From assembly GCA_963745865.1 (NCBI GenBank), contig CAVUYZ010000003.1, forward strand, positions 434,001-498,000: 64,000 nt of DNA, in the 5' to 3' direction. The number at the start of each line of letters is the position of its first letter. The first letter of the stretch is position 1. The DNA is from JAHEDH01 sp963745865 (GTDB lineage: Bacteria; Actinomycetota; Acidimicrobiia; Spongiisociales; ZC4RG35). Shown in pieces: positions 44,472-52,941 of this stretch. The notes under the pieces were generated by a model. The model saw nothing but the letters and a program-made list of their open reading frames with translations. It made no database searches and was not told where the DNA came from. The translations under genes and the position numbers were made by a program.

Positions 44472-44618
44472 TTCGAGTTGATGATGGAGGGCGTGCGGGT
44501 GCCGGTGATCCAGCGGCAACTGGGGCATGCGTCGCTGGCGACGACGGACCGGTACCTGTCGCACCTGGCACCGAAGGATGTGGTAGAGGCGACGCAGCGT
44601 CGGGAGTGGACGCCCTGA
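44472..44618 (+). pseudogene. Tyrosine recombinase C-terminal remnant
   Basis: About 48 codons ending at TGA 44616-44618 encode the end of a tyrosine integrase: FELMMEGVRVPVIQRQLGH, then ASLATTDRYLSHLAP. LGHAS-x-ATTDRYL contains the conserved His and the catalytic Tyr region. The catalytic Arg boxes and the N-terminal domain are absent, and the sequence upstream is not recombinase-like. It is the degraded 3' end of an integrase that once used the neighbouring tRNA locus. Confidence 0.75.
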
Positions 44619-45134
44619 CCGTCGGAAAGCCGTCACGCGGTGTCACGGGTGCCGGAGCATTGTTCGCGAATCTCAGCAGTCGTCGCAGAGCAAGGAAGCA
44701 CAGTTGGTAGGAGTGCGTGACGTGCGTGACGCGGTCGCCCACTTCGAGGGAGTGGCCTTTTGGCTTCTTCGAGGTCGAGTGCGTGCGGGCGGGCCGCTCC
44801 ACCATATAGCGAATCGGTCGTATCTCGACGCCGTGCTGGCGAGGTTTCCTGGAATCAGAAATCGAAACGGATCGCCTGGTCGAGCGGGGGGATGGGGCGT
44901 GCCGCCTCCGACCACATCCACAGGAAGCGTCGCTGAGCGAGCAGAGCCTCCATCCCACAGCCGGAGCGACGCGTGACCTAGGGCGGACTCACATGCACTA
45001 ACTGCGGCCCAGGGGCATCGTGACATTCGACGTACGCCCGTTGTCTATAGACACAGACCCGCCAATCACCCATAGTGGTGGTGAGAGAGGGCAACCCTCT
45101 TCGGGTGCCTTAGCTACACGGGGGGAGGCTGTTC
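44619..45134. other. Non-coding stretch in the island; short structured leader
   Basis: About 515 bases without a convincing gene. The open frames here have no codon bias or family features. Near the 3' end a hairpin AGAGGG-CAA-CCCTCT (45086-45100) followed by a G-rich stretch forms part of the leader of the SLH gene. It resembles no riboswitch class I can name. Confidence 0.5.
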
Positions 45135-46475
45135 ATGCGTGCACGACTTTCTGTTCTTCTGGTCTCTGTGCTGGTTCTGTCGGTGGCGTCGTCGCCTGCC
45201 GGTGGAGTATCGGGGTTTGGTGATGTCGATGCCGACAAGTACTTCACCGAGCCGGTGCAGTGGATGGTCGACAACTCCATTACCGGGGGTACTAGCCCCA
45301 CCTGCTTCTCACCTGGTGACCCTGTGACTCGGGGTCAGGCAGCCGCCTTTTTGTGGCGTATGGAGGATTCCCCAACGGGGTCACCACCTCATACGTTCAC
45401 TGATGTGATCGCCGCCTGGCAACAAGTCCCGGTGTCATGGATGGTTGACAACGACATCACTACCGGTACCACCACTACGACCTATTCGCCTGACGATCCT
45501 GTTACTCGCGGTCAGGTTGCAGCCTTCCTGTGGCGTTTGGCAGGCTCACCTGTGGCTCCACCACCGACCCAGTTCACTGATGTGGTCAAATCGTGGCAGA
45601 TAACACCGGTCGGCTGGATGGTGCAACAGGAGATCACGACAGGTACTTCAACGTCGGAGTTCTCACCTGAGGACATTGTCACTAGGGGGCAGGTAGCGAC
45701 ATTTCTCTACCGGTACAAAGGTTCACCGGCAGTCGTAGTAGACCCCAACCATCCCGCCATTCCCGTCTGTTCAGCTCAGGTACCGGGACCGGCCACCACC
45801 GGCACGCTGAACATCCTCACAGACACCACCCTCATCCAAAACCACAACGGCGAGATCGATATTGGTGCCGACAATGTCATCTTGGACTGTGCCGGACACA
45901 GCGTGACTGGAAAAGGGTCGGGCACCGGAATCAACGTTGACGGTCGGACCGGCGTTACCGTCCGCAGATGCCATGTGTCGGGCTTCGAGCTTGGGGTCGT
46001 ACTCAGCAGTTCGAGCTCCAACATCATCGATGGGAACTGGGTTCAAGAGAACGGCCTGCCAGGAGGACTCTCGATAGGAATCCTCCTGACGGGTTCGCCC
46101 GACAACAAGATCAGTAACAATGCGGTGACCGGCAACGGCGCCGACGGAATTGCTATCGGCTCGTCCTCGGACGGCAACACCATCAGCGACAACAACGTAA
46201 CGGGTAACGGGATACACGGGATTTCCTTGCAGAATGCCGACAACAACACCCTGATTGGCAACGAATCCCGTGACAACGAAGCCGTTGGGATTTGGGTGGC
46301 CAAGTCGCTCGGCAACACCGTGACCGAGAACTCGGCCACCGGGAACGGGCAGTTCGGAATAGATGACAGCTCGACCGGCGGGACCGGCGACGCCGGAACC
46401 GACAACAACTACACCAACAACACATGCAGTGGAAACGGCCAAGGTAACTCTTTGCCCTACGGTCTCTGCTGGTAG
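45135..46475 (+). CDS. Secreted protein with three SLH domains and a NosD-like beta helix
   Basis: A 446-residue exported protein. A signal peptide (LSVLLVSVLVLSVASSPAGG, residues 5-24) is followed by three S-layer-homology modules (about 28-80, 86-140 and 145-200), each with FTDV- or FGDV-like openings and PVTRGQ. Then comes a right-handed parallel beta helix with repeated N-T-I-S-x-N-x-V-T-G-N-G turns (about 225-430). SLH modules tether proteins to secondary cell-wall polymers; the beta helix suggests polysaccharide binding or cleavage. Codon use and the Asn/Thr-rich composition differ from the neighbouring genes, consistent with acquisition. Confidence 0.85.
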   Translation: MRARLSVLLVSVLVLSVASSPAGGVSGFGDVDADKYFTEPVQWMVDNSITGGTSPTCFSPGDPVTRGQAAAFLWRMEDSPTGSPPHTFTDVIAAWQQVPVSWMVDNDITTGTTTTTYSPDDPVTRGQVAAFLWRLAGSPVAPPPTQFTDVVKSWQITPVGWMVQQEITTGTSTSEFSPEDIVTRGQVATFLYRYKGSPAVVVDPNHPAIPVCSAQVPGPATTGTLNILTDTTLIQNHNGEIDIGADNVILDCAGHSVTGKGSGTGINVDGRTGVTVRRCHVSGFELGVVLSSSSSNIIDGNWVQENGLPGGLSIGILLTGSPDNKISNNAVTGNGADGIAIGSSSDGNTISDNNVTGNGIHGISLQNADNNTLIGNESRDNEAVGIWVAKSLGNTVTENSATGNGQFGIDDSSTGGTGDAGTDNNYTNNTCSGNGQGNSLPYGLCW

Positions 46476-46514
46476 GGGTTATCCGACCGCAGGCCGAAGG
46501 ACGACAGGCCGTAC

Positions 46515-46796
46515 ATGACCGGGATGCCGGTCGTGGAGCAGGCGGGGAGATGCGGCTACGGCGGGTCATATCGACCCGGCATCTACGGCTCTCAGATCTG
46601 GACCGTGAACCCAAGTCAGTGGTTCGTCGCTTCGTACCAAGAGGACTCTGGCCAACCAGATGACACACCTATCGGCTTGATGCCGGCAGTGTCAACACCT
46701 TGGGCGCAACTCGCCACTGTCGACCTATGCATCCGTGTGGCCCGGAGAGCCTTGGGTATGTTCAATGGAGGATCAACCGAAAGGACCATCACGTGA
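46515..46796 (+). CDS. Doubtful 93-codon reading frame
   Basis: An open frame starting MTGMPVVEQAGRCGYGGSY, with aromatic-rich GSQIWTVNPSQWFVASYQED, ends at 46796. It could be a fragment of a secreted enzyme, since its first half is coding-like, but no family is recognised and the last third overlaps the next gene's start. The stretch 46476-46792 holds nothing else. Confidence 0.3.
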   Translation: MTGMPVVEQAGRCGYGGSYRPGIYGSQIWTVNPSQWFVASYQEDSGQPDDTPIGLMPAVSTPWAQLATVDLCIRVARRALGMFNGGSTERTIT

Positions 46797-47152
46797 ACTT
46801 CGACGCTGTTCTTGAGATTGAGAAGTCGTTTTGGAGAAGCTCCGGCGACCAGGATTTCTATGAGTCGCACGTGGCCGACGACGGCAAATTCGTCCTGTCC
46901 ATGGGCGTGATGGGAAAGCGTGAGGTGGTGGAAGCCATGGGTCGTGCCGAGCCCTGGGTGTCATTCGAGATTCTCGATCCATCACTGATTCCAATCGCTG
47001 AAGGTGTGATCGGACTCGTCTACGCGGCGACCGGCCAGAGGGACGGAGACAGCGACGAATACCGGGCCAATATTCTCAGTGTCTACAAGAGAGCCAATGG
47101 AACGTGGCAGCTGGTCCTGCATCAACAAACTCCTCTGGGCTCTGAGTCTTGA
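46793..47152 (+). CDS. NTF2-like (DUF4440/SnoaL-type) protein
   Basis: A 119-residue small cone-fold protein: MNFDAVLEIEKSFWRSSGD, DGKFVLSMGVMGKREVVEAM, RANILSVYKRANGTWQLVLHQQTPL. The ending, LSVYKR-x-G-x-WQLVLHQQTP, is typical of DUF4440. The start is the GTG at 46793. Such domains serve as ligand-binding or catalytic pockets with diverse roles, and nothing nearby indicates a substrate. Confidence 0.7.
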   Translation: MNFDAVLEIEKSFWRSSGDQDFYESHVADDGKFVLSMGVMGKREVVEAMGRAEPWVSFEILDPSLIPIAEGVIGLVYAATGQRDGDSDEYRANILSVYKRANGTWQLVLHQQTPLGSES

Positions 47153-47429
47153 CGTCTCTTCCGCAGCTTTGGTCGTCTCGAGGAACGCAAGTCGGCGTGT
47201 CGCTCATATCGCCTACCACGCCGATGGCCCCACCGACCACCACGCCCCAGAGAGCCTCGCTCATATGCCGAGGATAGGAGCCAGCGACCCTGGGACGGGC
47301 ACTCACTGCGGGATATCGGCACCTCGAGGATCGGCCTCGAAGCGAATTGGAAAACAGCACAATATGGCATCGCTCCAATTGGGGCGTGCAGTGCGACGAA
47401 AACCGGGCGATTCGGCGTCCGGCTCAATA

Positions 47430-47463
47430 GGAGAGGGGCCGCACCTGAGTGCGGCCCCTCTCC
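47430..47463. terminator. Perfect 15-bp hairpin
   Basis: GGAGAGGGGCCGCAC (47430-47444), loop CTGA, GTGCGGCCCCTCTCC (47449-47463). It is perfectly complementary, with no T tract on the plus side. It could be a bidirectional terminator at the island's right end. The preceding 47153-47429 shows no gene. Confidence 0.55.
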
Positions 47464-47509
47464 AGTGGTTGAGTTTCCCACACGAGAAACCCAACCTATC
47501 CAGACCCCG

Positions 47510-47549
47510 CGTTCCCACTGGGGGTCATCGGCTATCTGGCCGGGCGATG
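47510..47549 (+). repeat. Right copy of the 40-bp direct repeat
   Basis: Identical at 38 of 40 bases to 44311-44350, in the same orientation. It marks the inferred right boundary of the island behind tRNA-Val. Here the repeat is not preceded by the hairpin arm present on the left. Confidence 0.6.
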
Positions 47550-47577
47550 CGTGTTGGAGCACTCGCCACCGACGCCA

Positions 47578-47778
47578 ATGTCAGGAGCCGTCGAGCGCTT
47601 CAACGAGGGAGGTACGTGGATTGGTGACTGGACTGGCGAGATCACCTCAACCAGGAATCACATCATCGACGCCGTCCTCGTAGGCACCGGCGAGTACGAA
47701 GGACTCGAATATGGGGTGCAGTGGGAAGGTGTGGAGTTTCCATGGACCATCACGGGAACGATTCGGGAATCCGGATAG
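47578..47778 (+). pseudogene. Remnant of a small secreted or enzyme gene
   Basis: An open stretch encoding GTWIGDWTGEITSTRNHIID, VLVGTGEYEGLEYGVQWEG and WTITGTIRESG looks like the end of an allene-oxide-cyclase-like or jelly-roll barrel with repeated G-T-G-EYEGL turns. The upstream part is missing at the repeat boundary. I call it a truncated 3' fragment. An imperfect hairpin, GCCTCCCAG with CTGGGGAGGC (about 47781-47808), follows. Confidence 0.4.
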
Positions 47779-47966
47779 GAAGCCTCCCAGCTCCGGCAAC
47801 TGGGGAGGCGTGGGGTTGACGAGGGCGCCGAGACGAGGCGTCTTCGAGGTCGGGATCGTCTGCCTCCACGGGGAGCCGGCCACCTGACCCGACCAGGTCG
47901 ACCGTTACGTTGATCGAAGAGCTCCGCCGATGGGGAATGGGTTCGCTACGTCAGGTGGGGTCGCCC

Positions 47967-48365
47967 TCAGTCGATGTCTGACGCCTCGACTTCGGCTGCG
48001 AGCCCGTCCAACTCTCCGAGCGACGGGCGGTGATTGAGCACCTTGAGGCCCGCGAGCAGTTCGGGGTGGCTGGTCGCCTGATCAGGGCGCACGACCACCC
48101 AGATCGGGACGTCTTCGCGGAGGCTCTCTTTGTACTTCTCCAGAATCGATCGGTGCTGGGGGCGGTCGAGGTCGAGTTCGAACACCACTCCGTGCGCGTC
48201 TTCGGCGATCGGGCATCCCTCACCTGAGAGGATCGGACACAGCGTGCCCGTGTCAGGGCCATGGCAGACCAGCACTTCATGCCCGAGATGTTCGAGGAAG
48301 TCGGCCTCGTCAGGGGGCCCTGACGCATCGAACAGGATCGGACTGCGTTTCTGCTCATCGGCCAT
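47967..48365 (-). CDS. Conserved hypothetical protein
   Basis: A 132-residue soluble protein starting MADEQKRSPILFDASG, with several Cys and His (HEVLVCHGPDTGTLCPILSGEGCP) that could bind a metal, and VPIWVVVRPDQATSHPELL. The ribosome-binding site GAGAGGAG precedes the ATG. The pattern suggests a receiver-like or thioredoxin-like alpha/beta fold, but I recognise no family. Confidence 0.65.
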   Translation of the reverse strand: MADEQKRSPILFDASGPPDEADFLEHLGHEVLVCHGPDTGTLCPILSGEGCPIAEDAHGVVFELDLDRPQHRSILEKYKESLREDVPIWVVVRPDQATSHPELLAGLKVLNHRPSLGELDGLAAEVEASDID

Positions 48366-48534
48366 CCGAGAGCTCCTCTCATCGTTCTCTCCATCTCGAC
48401 CCGCCGCGGCCCGTCGATACAAGGGCACTATGTCACTTTCCTGGCCTGTCGCTGTTTGTCCGAAGGTCGCAAAGCATGTCGTGCGACGGGGTGGGCTGCC
48501 TGCCACGGGAGGCGTCGCTGGGCGGCGGACCCGA

Positions 48535-48921
48535 TCAGAACATCGTGTTGTCGTTGGCGGATTCGGTCGGAACGGGCTGAAGCACATCCCAATGTTCGAC
48601 GACCTTCCCGTTGTCGTCGAATCGGAAGATGTCGATCCCCGCGTACTCGTCATCCGGCCAGATCTGGTGGCAGTGGAGCACGACGAAGTCGCCGTCGGCG
48701 ATCACTCGCTTGAACTCGACCCGTTTCCCCGGATACTCGGCCGCCATCCGTTCGAAATAGTCGATGAAGGCCTGTTTACCGTCCGCGACATGCGGATTGT
48801 GCTGGCGGTATTCGGACCCGGCAAAGCGTTCGATGGCTTCGGCGGGACGATTCTCGTTGAACATCAGGTCGTAGAACGCCACCGCGTTCGCCTTGTTTCG
48901 TTCGAGCGTTTCGTTGGTCAT
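48535..48921 (-). CDS. SnoaL-like/NTF2-fold protein
   Basis: A 128-residue NTF2-superfamily protein: MTNETLERNKANAVAFYDLM, EYRQHNPHVADGKQAFIDYF, GIDIFRFDDNGKVVEHWDVLQ. The motif QHNPHVADG followed by DIFRFDDNGKVVEHWDV is typical of the SnoaL/YesE-like cyclase family. No pathway genes accompany it. It is divergent from the hydrolase gene. Confidence 0.82.
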   Translation of the reverse strand: MTNETLERNKANAVAFYDLMFNENRPAEAIERFAGSEYRQHNPHVADGKQAFIDYFERMAAEYPGKRVEFKRVIADGDFVVLHCHQIWPDDEYAGIDIFRFDDNGKVVEHWDVLQPVPTESANDNTMF

Positions 48922-49025
48922 AGGCCATGCAACGCCCTGAGGGAGCGTTGTATGCCGGCGCTCCCCGCCCCAGCTTCCTCACGGAACCGCGAGCGAGGCA
49001 ATGGCCCTGTGTCTACTGTCAGGTC

Positions 49026-49709
49026 ATGGACATCGTTCTCATCGCCGGTCTGTGGTTGCCCCGCTCGATCTGGGCCGACGTTTCCGACGAGCTGGAACGG
49101 CTCGGGCACCGCCCGATGGCCGTGTCCCTCCCTGGCGTAGATGATGCCGATACCGCTGCAACTCTTGCCGATCAGGTGGCCGCGGTACTGCAGGCTGTCG
49201 ACCACGCTGAGCGGCCAATGGTGGTGGGCCATTCGGCCGCGTGCACCCTTGCGTGGATGGTCGCCGATCAGCGAGCAGAGGCCATAGATCAGGTCGTCCT
49301 GGTCGGCGGATTCCCGGCGTCCCATGGCGAGGCCTACGCCGACTTCTTCCCGGCGGTCGATGGGGCCATGGCCTTTCCCGGTTGGGAGCCGTTCGAGGGC
49401 GCGGACTCGTCCGACCTCGACCTGGCTGCGCGGGAGCGCATCGCCTCGCTGGCGGTTCCCGTCCCTGAGAGCGTCGCTCACGGGGTGGTGCAGTTGAGCG
49501 ACGACCGCCGTTTCGAGTTGCCAGTCCTTCTCGTGTGCCCCGAATACGGCCCCGACCAGGCCAGGGCGTGGATCGCCGGCGGTGACGTCCCCGAGCTGAG
49601 TTGGGCCACCCAGATCGCCTACGCCGACATCGACTCCGGGCATTGGCCGATGGTCACCCGGCCCGTCGAATTGGCGGGGATTCTCAACGCTGCGGCCCAG
49701 GGCGACTGA
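49026..49709 (+). CDS. Alpha/beta hydrolase
   Basis: A 227-residue alpha/beta-hydrolase. The oxyanion region is LIAGLWLPRSIW near the N-terminus, the nucleophile elbow GHSAAC is near residue 68 with Ser, and the candidate catalytic His is in DIDSGHWPMVTRP near the end. The ATG at 49026 is chosen because upstream codons lack family similarity. The GNAT gene follows after three bases. Confidence 0.85.
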   Translation: MDIVLIAGLWLPRSIWADVSDELERLGHRPMAVSLPGVDDADTAATLADQVAAVLQAVDHAERPMVVGHSAACTLAWMVADQRAEAIDQVVLVGGFPASHGEAYADFFPAVDGAMAFPGWEPFEGADSSDLDLAARERIASLAVPVPESVAHGVVQLSDDRRFELPVLLVCPEYGPDQARAWIAGGDVPELSWATQIAYADIDSGHWPMVTRPVELAGILNAAAQGD

Positions 49710-49712
49710 GTT

Positions 49713-50282
49713 GTGGTGGCCCACGCGATTCGCCAGCTCGACGCCTCGACCTGGGACCTCTTTGCGGAGCTGGTCGAACGAAACGGCGGGATCTTCGGCG
49801 GATGTTGGTGCATCGGGTATCACCCCGAGTGCGGCCAGAAAGGGATCAGTCATCGTGACGTGAAGGAGGACCGAGTCCGCACCGACCGTGCGCACGCTGC
49901 GCTCGTCCTCGACGAAGACGGCTCCGCTCAGGGATGGTGTCAGTACGGCAGTGCCGAGGAGCTGTCCAATATCAAGCACCGCCGCAAATACGACCTGGAC
50001 CCGCCCCCGATTCCAGATTGGCGAATCACCTGTATCTACGTGGATAGGAAGCATCGCGGTCAGGGGATCGCTCGGGCTGCGTTGGAGGGTGCGCTCGACC
50101 AGATTGCCCAGCGAGGAGGCGGACTCGTGGAAGCCATTCCCGAGATGACTGATGGCCGCGAAGCACAGGGGCGGTTCTTGTTCAGCGCCACCCTCGAACT
50201 GTTCGAGCAGTACGGCTTTGCCCGTGTCCGTCAGGTCGGCAAGCATGCCTGGATCGTGAGCAGGTCGATCGACGCTCGCTGA
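49713..50282 (+). CDS. GNAT family N-acetyltransferase
   Basis: A 189-residue acetyltransferase with the acetyl-CoA-binding motif A in CIYVDRKHRGQGIARAAL (V-x-x-x-x-R-G-x-G-x-A) near residues 108-125, and the ending LFEQYGFARVRQVGKHAW. A Cys-rich stretch, FGGCWCIGYHPECGQKG, lies near 28-45. The GTG start follows the hydrolase stop by three bases, so the two are cotranscribed. Acceptor unknown. Confidence 0.85.
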   Translation: MVAHAIRQLDASTWDLFAELVERNGGIFGGCWCIGYHPECGQKGISHRDVKEDRVRTDRAHAALVLDEDGSAQGWCQYGSAEELSNIKHRRKYDLDPPPIPDWRITCIYVDRKHRGQGIARAALEGALDQIAQRGGGLVEAIPEMTDGREAQGRFLFSATLELFEQYGFARVRQVGKHAWIVSRSIDAR

Positions 50283-50339
50283 CTCACCGTGGCGTGGAGC
50301 GGTAGGGTCAGGGACCTACGGCTGGGGGTGACGTCGACG

Positions 50340-50870
50340 ATGAAGTACCGCAGTGCGGTTCTCACACTGGTCGGATTGATGACGGTTCTGAGCTCGTCAT
50401 GTGCGCAGCCGGCGGATGAGGATGCCTCCTACGAGTCGCAGGAAGACCTGATCGCGGCATTGGACGACGGTGGGTTCCCGTGCACCCGTGTCGACGTGCG
50501 AGTCCGGGATCGGGAGGATCAGGTGCTGGTCGATTCATCGCAGCGACATCGAGGCGCAGACACCTGATGACAAGGTACGATCTGACGCTCGGATGGTCGA
50601 AAACGAGCAGTCCCTGAAGGCGCGTGGCATCGGGGGTTGGGCGACGTGTTGGTGGGATGGTGGCCGCTTGGACGCATTCACTCACGAGACCGAGCAGGAT
50701 CGGCTGATCGCTCTGATCACGGGGTTTCGGTTCGGATGCGCTCCCGGTCCAGGGCTCGAACCCCGCCTATGTCCGGGGCACCGATTGGGTCGTGTCATCG
50801 GGTGACTTTGCCACCGGGGTCGGGGTGATGGACGACGTCGCGCCGCGATCGGAGGTCGAGCCAACGAGAC
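50340..50870 (+). pseudogene. Lipoprotein gene in pieces
   Basis: The start MKYRSAVLTLVGLMTVLSSSCAQP is a lipoprotein signal (LSSSC), followed by EDLIAALDDGGFPCTRVDV. Then the frame ends at 50567 and coding-like text continues in other frames: TCWWDGGRLDAFTHETEQDR near 50,650, and GSNPAYVRGTDWVVSSGDFA near 50,755-50,815. At least two frame changes are needed. It may be truly decayed or, like others in this window, carry insertion errors. The region 50,871-51,108 shows no gene. Confidence 0.5.
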
Positions 50871-51108
50871 GACCTGCGCCGACCTCGCATCGTTCCTCGA
50901 CGGTGTGGCTGCCGAGGGGCTGGCGCTCTCCCATTGACCGTTGCTGAATTGATGGACGGTCTCGGGGAGCGTTGAGCAGATCGGTCCGCGATCGGCCTCG
51001 GAACCGTCACGTTTGCCCATGTGGCCACTAAGAGTGGCTTTTCCCTCGCTTAGCGCAGTCTTATCGGTCGATGGGGCAATGTGTTGCCAACCGAGTGAGG
51101 AGCGCAAC

Positions 51109-51372
51109 GTGGCCAGTATCTGGATCGACACCGACGAATGCATGGGAGCCGGAACCTGTGAACAAGTGGCCCCAATCTTGTTTGCAGCCCGCAGTGACGG
51201 GACATGGGCGGTCAAAGAGGACGCGCAGTTCTTCGGCTCGACGACAGTCTTCGACGGTGTCTCCGCTCCTGAGGGATACGAGGGCCGAGCCCGCCTCCCT
51301 GAGCATCTGATCGACCTGGCCATTGATGCCGCCGAGGAATGCCCCGGCGAATGCATCTACGTGGAGGTGTGA
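51109..51372 (+). CDS. Small ferredoxin
   Basis: An 87-residue ferredoxin of the actinobacterial single-cluster type. Cysteines are Cys11 and Cys17 in DECMGAGTCEQVAP, and Cys78 and Cys82 in EECPGECIYVE. A C-x5-C spacing with one distal C-P pair is typical of 3Fe-4S ferredoxins. The start is the GTG at 51109, after the ribosome-binding site TGAGGAG. It is followed after two bases by an anchored protein and heads the redox cluster running to 54.4 kb. It would carry electrons in the cytosol, perhaps to a P450 or to the membrane protein at 53.8 kb. Confidence 0.85.
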   Translation: MASIWIDTDECMGAGTCEQVAPILFAARSDGTWAVKEDAQFFGSTTVFDGVSAPEGYEGRARLPEHLIDLAIDAAEECPGECIYVEV

Positions 51373-51374
51373 GC

Positions 51375-52151
51375 ATGGCAACCGACGCTCCCCGCCGCCC
51401 GAAGAAGAAGAGTGCCTCGAGCCTGACGCTCTCGGTCATCCTCGGAATCGCGCTCGTCCCGATAGCCGCAGTTGCGGCGACCCTGCTCTCAGGCGAGGAC
51501 GTGACGCCGGCCGAAGCGACCGAGACGACTGTCGCCGCACCCCAACCCAGCCCTTCCATCGCCGAGATCGCCTATGCGAACGTCGAAGCAACCGCTGAAG
51601 ATCTCGCCTATGCCTGTGGCGAAGGCGGGCTGTGGCTGGTCGACGCAGAATCCAGTGGCGAAATCACCCCGCTTCAGCAGGCCGCGCTCGATGCTCTGAG
51701 AGGGATCTGCGAGGGCCAGGGGACACCACTCCCCGGCAAGGCTGCTCCGCCGCCGATCATCGAGACCCGGACGGTGCGAGTCACCGTGCCGCCCCCGCCA
51801 CTTCCGCCGACCACGGCAGCTGATGTGCTCGTCGATGCCAGCGATACGGTCTCGGAGACCTCGCCATCGGAGGGCGACGATCATGCTTCGGAGGAGACGG
51901 TCGCGACGACGGAAACGACCGCTTCGATGGGAAGCTACGACAAGTACGTGTCGGTGTACAACCAGGCCGTCGAAGAAATCGACCGTGCGGTGTCGGAGGG
52001 TGGATCGCTCGAGAAGATCTCAGAGGCTCGCAAGAAGCTCGAAGAAGCGCAGCGGGCCGCGGACGCCGGGAACTATGCGGACGCCACGACACAGGCATAT
52101 GAGGCGATCGGGAAGGCTCGAGAGGCGACCGGCGAGCGGGACGACGACTGA
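51375..52151 (+). CDS. Membrane-anchored protein with Pro/Thr linkers, unknown
   Basis: A 258-residue protein with a basic cytosolic tail (PRRPKKKS), one membrane segment (about 18-40, LTLSVILGIALVPIAAVAATLL), a helical domain with two Cys (YACGEGGLW and RGICEGQG), a poly-Pro linker (VTVPPPPLPPTT), and a C-terminal charged helical pair (EEIDRAVSEGGSLEKISEARKK). No known family. It starts two bases after the ferredoxin and its stop overlaps the next start (TGATG). Confidence 0.7.
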   Translation: MATDAPRRPKKKSASSLTLSVILGIALVPIAAVAATLLSGEDVTPAEATETTVAAPQPSPSIAEIAYANVEATAEDLAYACGEGGLWLVDAESSGEITPLQQAALDALRGICEGQGTPLPGKAAPPPIIETRTVRVTVPPPPLPPTTAADVLVDASDTVSETSPSEGDDHASEETVATTETTASMGSYDKYVSVYNQAVEEIDRAVSEGGSLEKISEARKKLEEAQRAADAGNYADATTQAYEAIGKAREATGERDDD

Positions 52152-52477
52152 TGGCGACCTCGCACACGTCGATCGTTGCCGGCCTGACTGTCGCGGCTTT
52201 CGGGTTGCTCCCACTCGGGCTGCTGATGGTCGAATCGCAGGCGCCGGATACCGAGGTGGTTGCTCCGACGACGACCACCTCGGTCGTGACCACCATCGTC
52301 GAGGTGGCGCCTCCCGAAGTCGAAGGCCTCGATCCCCGTCTCGGACGGGTTCTGTACGCCTCGGGTTCGGCGCAGGGAGTCCGCGCCGGCGAGTCCGACG
52401 AATTGCCCGATCCGATCGTGAAGGTGCTCGGGTACTACGACGTCACGCTGACCGTTGAGATCGGAGACCAGCCATGA
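52151..52477 (+). CDS. Small membrane-anchored protein, unknown
   Basis: A 108-residue protein with an N-terminal hydrophobic segment (about 8-27, IVAGLTVAAFGLLPLGLLMV), a Thr-rich linker (VVAPTTTTSVVTT), and a short domain ending GYYDVTLTVEIGDQP. Its ATG shares a base with the previous TGA, and its stop overlaps the next start as ATGA. It is part of the tightly coupled redox cluster. Confidence 0.68.
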   Translation: MATSHTSIVAGLTVAAFGLLPLGLLMVESQAPDTEVVAPTTTTSVVTTIVEVAPPEVEGLDPRLGRVLYASGSAQGVRAGESDELPDPIVKVLGYYDVTLTVEIGDQP

Positions 52478-52941
52478 GTCGGATGCCGATGTCGAGAATC
52501 GCCCGGATCGGGACATGGACGGGCGCGGCGCTTGCCTGGGGAACGACGGCAGTCTTCGTTCGGGTCGCATCGGCTGAGCCTGCCGAAACGGCTGCGACGG
52601 TGCCCCCTCCGACCGACGAGGTCGCGACTCAGGTCGGGCCCCTCGCCACGATGCCCGAGCCACCGAATGACGGGTTGGTGATCCTGAGGTTCACGCCGGT
52701 GACGGCGCCACCGCAGCAGATCATCGTCAAGACCCGATATGTGCAGGTCGAGGGGGCCGCGCCGGCGACGGCCAGCTCGGGGTCTGCCGCCCCGGCGAAG
52801 ACGGCGTCGGCGAGTGGATCCACGGCAACGAGCGCCTCCGCCGCACCGACCGCGGCCGCGCCACCTCCTCCGCCGGCTGCGCCGACGGTCGTGGCCACCC
52901 CGACCACCCAACCGCCGGCCCCTGTGAGCTCCGGATCGTGA
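52474..52941 (+). CDS. Exported Ala/Pro-rich protein, unknown
   Basis: A 155-residue protein with a hydrophobic N-terminal segment (about 14-33), a middle region IILRFTP-like (LVILRFTPVTAPPQQIIVKTRYVQV), and an 80-residue low-complexity Ala/Ser/Thr/Pro tail. No flavinylation motif of the S/T-G-A-T/S type is seen, so it is not an obvious ApbE substrate. It overlaps the genes on both sides by four bases. Confidence 0.62.
   Translation: MSRMPMSRIARIGTWTGAALAWGTTAVFVRVASAEPAETAATVPPPTDEVATQVGPLATMPEPPNDGLVILRFTPVTAPPQQIIVKTRYVQVEGAAPATASSGSAAPAKTASASGSTATSASAAPTAAAPPPPPAAPTVVATPTTQPPAPVSSGS

Noticed and set aside
44704..44976. 90-codon open frame behind the integrase remnant
   Set aside because: No ribosome-binding site, no family, and Arg/Gly/Pro-rich composition in overlapping frames on both strands.
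45061..45134. Riboswitch in the leader of the SLH gene
   Set aside because: GGGCAACC near a hairpin recalls part of a c-di-GMP-I aptamer, but the GACGCAAAGC element and second helix are missing.
47079..47627. 182-codon plus-strand open frame
   Set aside because: Runs through the perfect hairpin and the right direct repeat and has no domain; not coding-like.
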